In this document: in pieces, positions 5,975 to 7,805 of the stretch
Layout of the letters: each line of letters opens with the position of its first letter
How positions within the stretch are numbered: the stretch's first letter is position 1
Assembly: GCA_017548225.1 (NCBI GenBank)
Contig: JAFYMV010000249.1
Span: forward strand, 1-7,805
DNA: 7,805 nucleotides
Reading direction: 5' to 3'
Source of the DNA: Bacteroidaceae bacterium
GTDB taxonomy: Bacteria; Bacteroidota; Bacteroidia; Bacteroidales; Bacteroidaceae
Position numbers and translations under genes: made by a program
Notes under the pieces: generated by a model
Told to the model about the DNA's origin: nothing
Databases searched by the model: none
What the model saw: the letters and a program-made list of their open reading frames with translations, nothing else

Positions 5975-7144
5975 TCATCGCTCACAGCTCAATGCCAAAC
6001 GCTTCACTATTAACACAAATCCGCCTGTAAGGATGAGGTTAAACACCAAAGTGAGCACCGAGATGAGCAAGATAGGTCCACCGATATGGTAACCCAGTGC
6101 AATGAAGATGACACCTGCACCCACCTCGCCGCGGGTAAACATACCTACAGAGAGAGCCAGTCGCTCCTTGAGCGAGCGCTCGCGATAGAAGAGCATCGGA
6201 GTCAGCTTACCCACATTAGAGAGCAATGATATGATTACCACATGCAAGGCAATGCTTCCCCATGAGAGCATGGGCAGTGAAGCGATGATGCTATTGGTTT
6301 GCGCGGGAGTCTCCTCCAAGTGAATGAGCGGCATGCTCATACCCACCAGCAACATAAAGAGGAGTGAGATGAACGATGATGCGCGATCATCAGCTTTTGA
6401 CGACTTGTACCCATGCTTGATCACCATACCCAGTACAAAGGCAGGCAATAGCACCTCGATGTGTACGCTACCCTCCTCGCCAAAGAAGTGATCGGTAAGG
6501 ATATATATAATATAGGTAGCGCCATATACTAGAGCCGAATAGCCGAGCAGACTCTTCCAGCCGCAGTTCAGTGAATAAGACGACATCTTCTTCCAGCCTA
6601 TCCAAAGCAAAAGAACTACCACCACGAGTATCACACCCATCTGCCACTGCATACCTATCATAGCTATCTGCAAGGGGATCATCAGCAATATGGTGTCAAG
6701 GTCATCAAAGATAGCCAGCACCTGTATCTTCTTATATATCCAGCTCTTTTGGAGGCCGATAGCAGCCAGCATGGTAAAGAGAATACCTGCCGATGTAGGT
6801 GCTGCAAAGCGGCTCAACAGGAGCGACTCTTTCCACACCGCAGCGTTGCTCCACCACTCCGATGGCATCAACACAAAGATATAGTACAAGGCAATCAGCA
6901 GCCATGGCATAGCAGCAGCCAGCATGGCCACGAGGTAATCTTTGGCATAAGACTTGATGTTCGATTTATCCACCTCAAACTCGCGTCCTACATTGATCAT
7001 GATAAAGGCAAGACATACGCCGAGTAGTATCTCTATACCGTGGCGTGTGTGTTCATAGCATGTTTCGGTTAATAACCCTGGCATCAGTTGCGATAGCAGC
7101 AGTCCAATCATCAGCATCGCGGAGAATGACAAAACTTTCTTCAT
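5975..7144 (-). CDS. Cation:proton antiporter (CPA superfamily, DD type; likely Na+/H+)
   Basis: A 389-residue inner-membrane protein with about eleven to thirteen hydrophobic segments and almost no soluble domain. It lacks the TrkA-N/RCK tail of KefB/KefC. Residues 113-130 (FAAPTSAGILFTMLAAIG) correspond to the unwound helix that crosses its partner in the NhaA/NapA fold. VLAIFDDLDTILLMIPLQ at 142-159 carries the two adjacent aspartates, D147-D148, expected for ion binding in electrogenic antiporters. GK at 312-313 and TRGEVGAGVI at 337-346 match CPA2-type C-terminal helices. A Na+/H+ exchange role is therefore likely, but K+ or Li+ cannot be excluded. The start ATG (7142-7144) is followed by MKKVLSF and a first membrane helix. 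A strong promoter lies about 50 bases upstream. Its neighbour downstream is a sodium-driven symporter, which fits a sodium cycle. Confidence 0.9.
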   Translation of the reverse strand: MKKVLSFSAMLMIGLLLSQLMPGLLTETCYEHTRHGIEILLGVCLAFIMINVGREFEVDKSNIKSYAKDYLVAMLAAAMPWLLIALYYIFVLMPSEWWSNAAVWKESLLLSRFAAPTSAGILFTMLAAIGLQKSWIYKKIQVLAIFDDLDTILLMIPLQIAMIGMQWQMGVILVVVVLLLWIGWKKMSSYSLNCGWKSLLGYSALVYGATYIIYILTDHFFGEEGSVHIEVLLPAFVLGMVIKHGYKSSKADDRASSFISLLFMLLVGMSMPLIHLEETPAQTNSIIASLPMLSWGSIALHVVIISLLSNVGKLTPMLFYRERSLKERLALSVGMFTRGEVGAGVIFIALGYHIGGPILLISVLTLVFNLILTGGFVLIVKRLALSCER

Positions 7145-7195
7145 TGAGATTCTTCGTTCTTACTTATTTAATTAATTCATAGTATTTTCAGTTTG

Positions 7196-7226
7196 CAAAG
7201 ATACGGAAAAATAAGCAATTCACAAA
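7196..7226 (-). promoter_or_regulatory. Promoter of the antiporter gene
   Basis: On the minus strand, TTTG (7223-7226) is followed after exactly 19 bases by TATCTTTG (7196-7203), matching both Bacteroidetes promoter boxes perfectly. The ATG is 51 bases further on. This is the best promoter in the window and helps to place the host in the Bacteroidetes. Confidence 0.8.
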
Positions 7227-7256
7227 ATCACCCCTACGAGACGCAAAGAAATCCCA

Positions 7257-7271
7257 TACAAAAATTTTGTA
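7257..7271. promoter_or_regulatory. Perfect 15-base palindrome upstream of the antiporter promoter
   Basis: TACAAAA-A-TTTTGTA is symmetrical around position 7264. It lies about 30 bases upstream of the -33 box of the antiporter promoter, where an activator could bind. A regulator-binding role is inference; short AT-rich palindromes also occur by chance. Confidence 0.3.
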
Positions 7272-7347
7272 GCATATTGATAGGCGAATCCTTTAGTTTG
7301 CTTACGCGGTGTAAAAAATGGAAGTATAGACTTTACCACTCATAAAA

Positions 7348-7385
7348 CAAGATGTCACCGTATACTATGAAACGGTGACATCTTG
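7348..7385. terminator. Perfect 14-bp hairpin, possible two-way terminator
   Basis: CAAGATGTCACCGT (7348-7361) pairs perfectly with ACGGTGACATCTTG (7372-7385) around a 10-base loop. Four T's follow on either side (TTTT directly after the stem on the minus strand; CATTTTCC on the plus strand). The U-tracts are short, so termination is likely but not certain. No gene ends next to it, which suggests it closes an unrecognised transcript or marks the edge of an element. Confidence 0.5.
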
Positions 7386-7593
7386 CATTTTCCTAATCGC
7401 TCATGGTTGCGTTCTTTTCGTTTGTCTTGGGGATTGGGCGAGAAAATTAGTGCCAGGCGAGAGAAAAGCCAAGACTTGTTTTGAGTTTTTGCTTTTCCCT
7501 TACGGCCAGCGACCTAAAGGTTCCGAGCCGCAGCCTAATTAAAAGATGCAAAGCAGATTAAAGATTGTAAGGATGAAGCGGTAAGTAAGAATA
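7386..7593. other. Non-coding stretch bounded by two hairpins; content unrecognised
   Basis: This is part of the roughly 550 bases between the antiporter start and the last gene. I find no credible gene in it: the longest minus-strand frame is a 34-codon TTG-start ORF (7447-7551) without homology I recognise. It does have internal pairing: GAAAAGC (7463-7469) with GCTTTTC (7491-7497), and the local palindromes CAAGACTTG and ACCTAAAGGT. Base composition is richer in G and C than in the flanking promoter region. It may be a small RNA, a decayed gene or a dispersed intergenic element. Confidence 0.4.
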
Positions 7594-7594
7594 G

Positions 7595-7624
7595 AAAAGC
7601 CCCGCACGAACTCAGATGCGGGGC
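7595..7624 (-). terminator. Intrinsic terminator of the right-edge gene
   Basis: GCCCCGCA (7599-7606) pairs perfectly with TGCGGGGC (7617-7624) around a 10-base loop. On the minus strand the GC-rich stem is followed by TTTTCTATTC. It is 66 bases past the stop codon of the partial gene at the right edge; nothing else is recognised in between. Confidence 0.78.
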
Positions 7625-7690
7625 AAGTGTCAATTAAAACATACAAGCCACTATTGAACAAACAAGAGAGTGGTGGTGTCGATTGAGTCC

Positions 7691-7805
7691 TTATTTATTT
7701 TCAAATATATCTAATTGTTTCTTGAATTCCTCTACTTTCTCGCCCAGCGCATCATAGCGACGGAGTATAAAGTCCACAACAGTTGCGGCATCCTCTTTGG
7801 TAGTA
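7691..7805 (-). CDS. C-terminal end of an unrecognised protein (start outside window)
   Basis: The minus-strand frame enters at 7804 and gives 37 residues before the TAA at 7691-7693. They begin TTKEDAATVVDFILRRYDAL and end with a lysine- and glutamate-rich helix, KVEEFKKQLDIFENK. The pattern predicts one long amphipathic helix, possibly coiled-coil, at the C-terminus. I do not recognise the family, and too little is present to assign a role. A real gene is supported by normal codon use and by the strong terminator downstream in the same direction. Confidence 0.65.
   Translation of the reverse strand, partial: TTKEDAATVVDFILRRYDALGEKVEEFKKQLDIFENK

Noticed and set aside
7447..7551. A 34-codon minus-strand ORF with a TTG start in the non-coding stretch
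   Set aside because: It is short, has no ATG and no ribosome-binding site, and shows no recognisable domain; its basic composition follows from the local repeats.

Overview
The window looks like chromosomal DNA from a member of the Bacteroidales (Bacteroidetes). The evidence is a DUF2851 protein, a secreted PepSY-like protein, and promoter boxes of the Bacteroidetes type (TTTG, about 19-20 bases, then TAnnTTTG) upstream of several genes. Shine-Dalgarno sequences are weak, which also fits. The genus cannot be fixed from the sequence alone. Nothing looks like phage, a plasmid, an insertion sequence, CRISPR or a defence island. The genes are housekeeping, membrane or hypothetical.

Layout. At the left edge, the 3' nearly complete part of thiD (thiamine biosynthesis kinase) runs rightward. 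Every other gene runs leftward. thiD converges with a DUF2851 gene across an 18-base gap. Upstream of DUF2851 on the minus strand lie an isoprenylcysteine-methyltransferase-like membrane protein and a SpoU/TrmH-type RNA 2'-O-methyltransferase. The spacing of 70-76 bases allows co-transcription in the order trmH-like, ICMT-like, DUF2851. About 230 bases of modular inverted repeats lie just upstream of the trmH-like gene and seem to carry its promoter boxes. Next come a strong terminator and a small exported PepSY-like protein with its own promoter. Then follow an AGCS-family sodium:alanine/glycine symporter and a DD-type cation:proton antiporter with a very good promoter. About 550 bases without a recognisable gene follow, bounded by hairpins. 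The 3' end of an unrecognised gene closes the window.

How the genes may work together. The symporter uses the sodium gradient to import small amino acids, and the adjacent antiporter could restore that gradient. This functional pairing is an inference from adjacency. The other neighbours have no obvious shared pathway.

The most unusual content is intergenic. It comprises the modular repeats at 3487-3716, short-period degenerate repeats (7, 7 and 8 bases) at three separate gene junctions, and the hairpin-bounded non-coding stretch at 7386-7593. Among the proteins, DUF2851 is the least understood; it shows a nuclease-like acidic motif and a C-terminal cysteine cluster. I did not find a convincing new multi-gene system.
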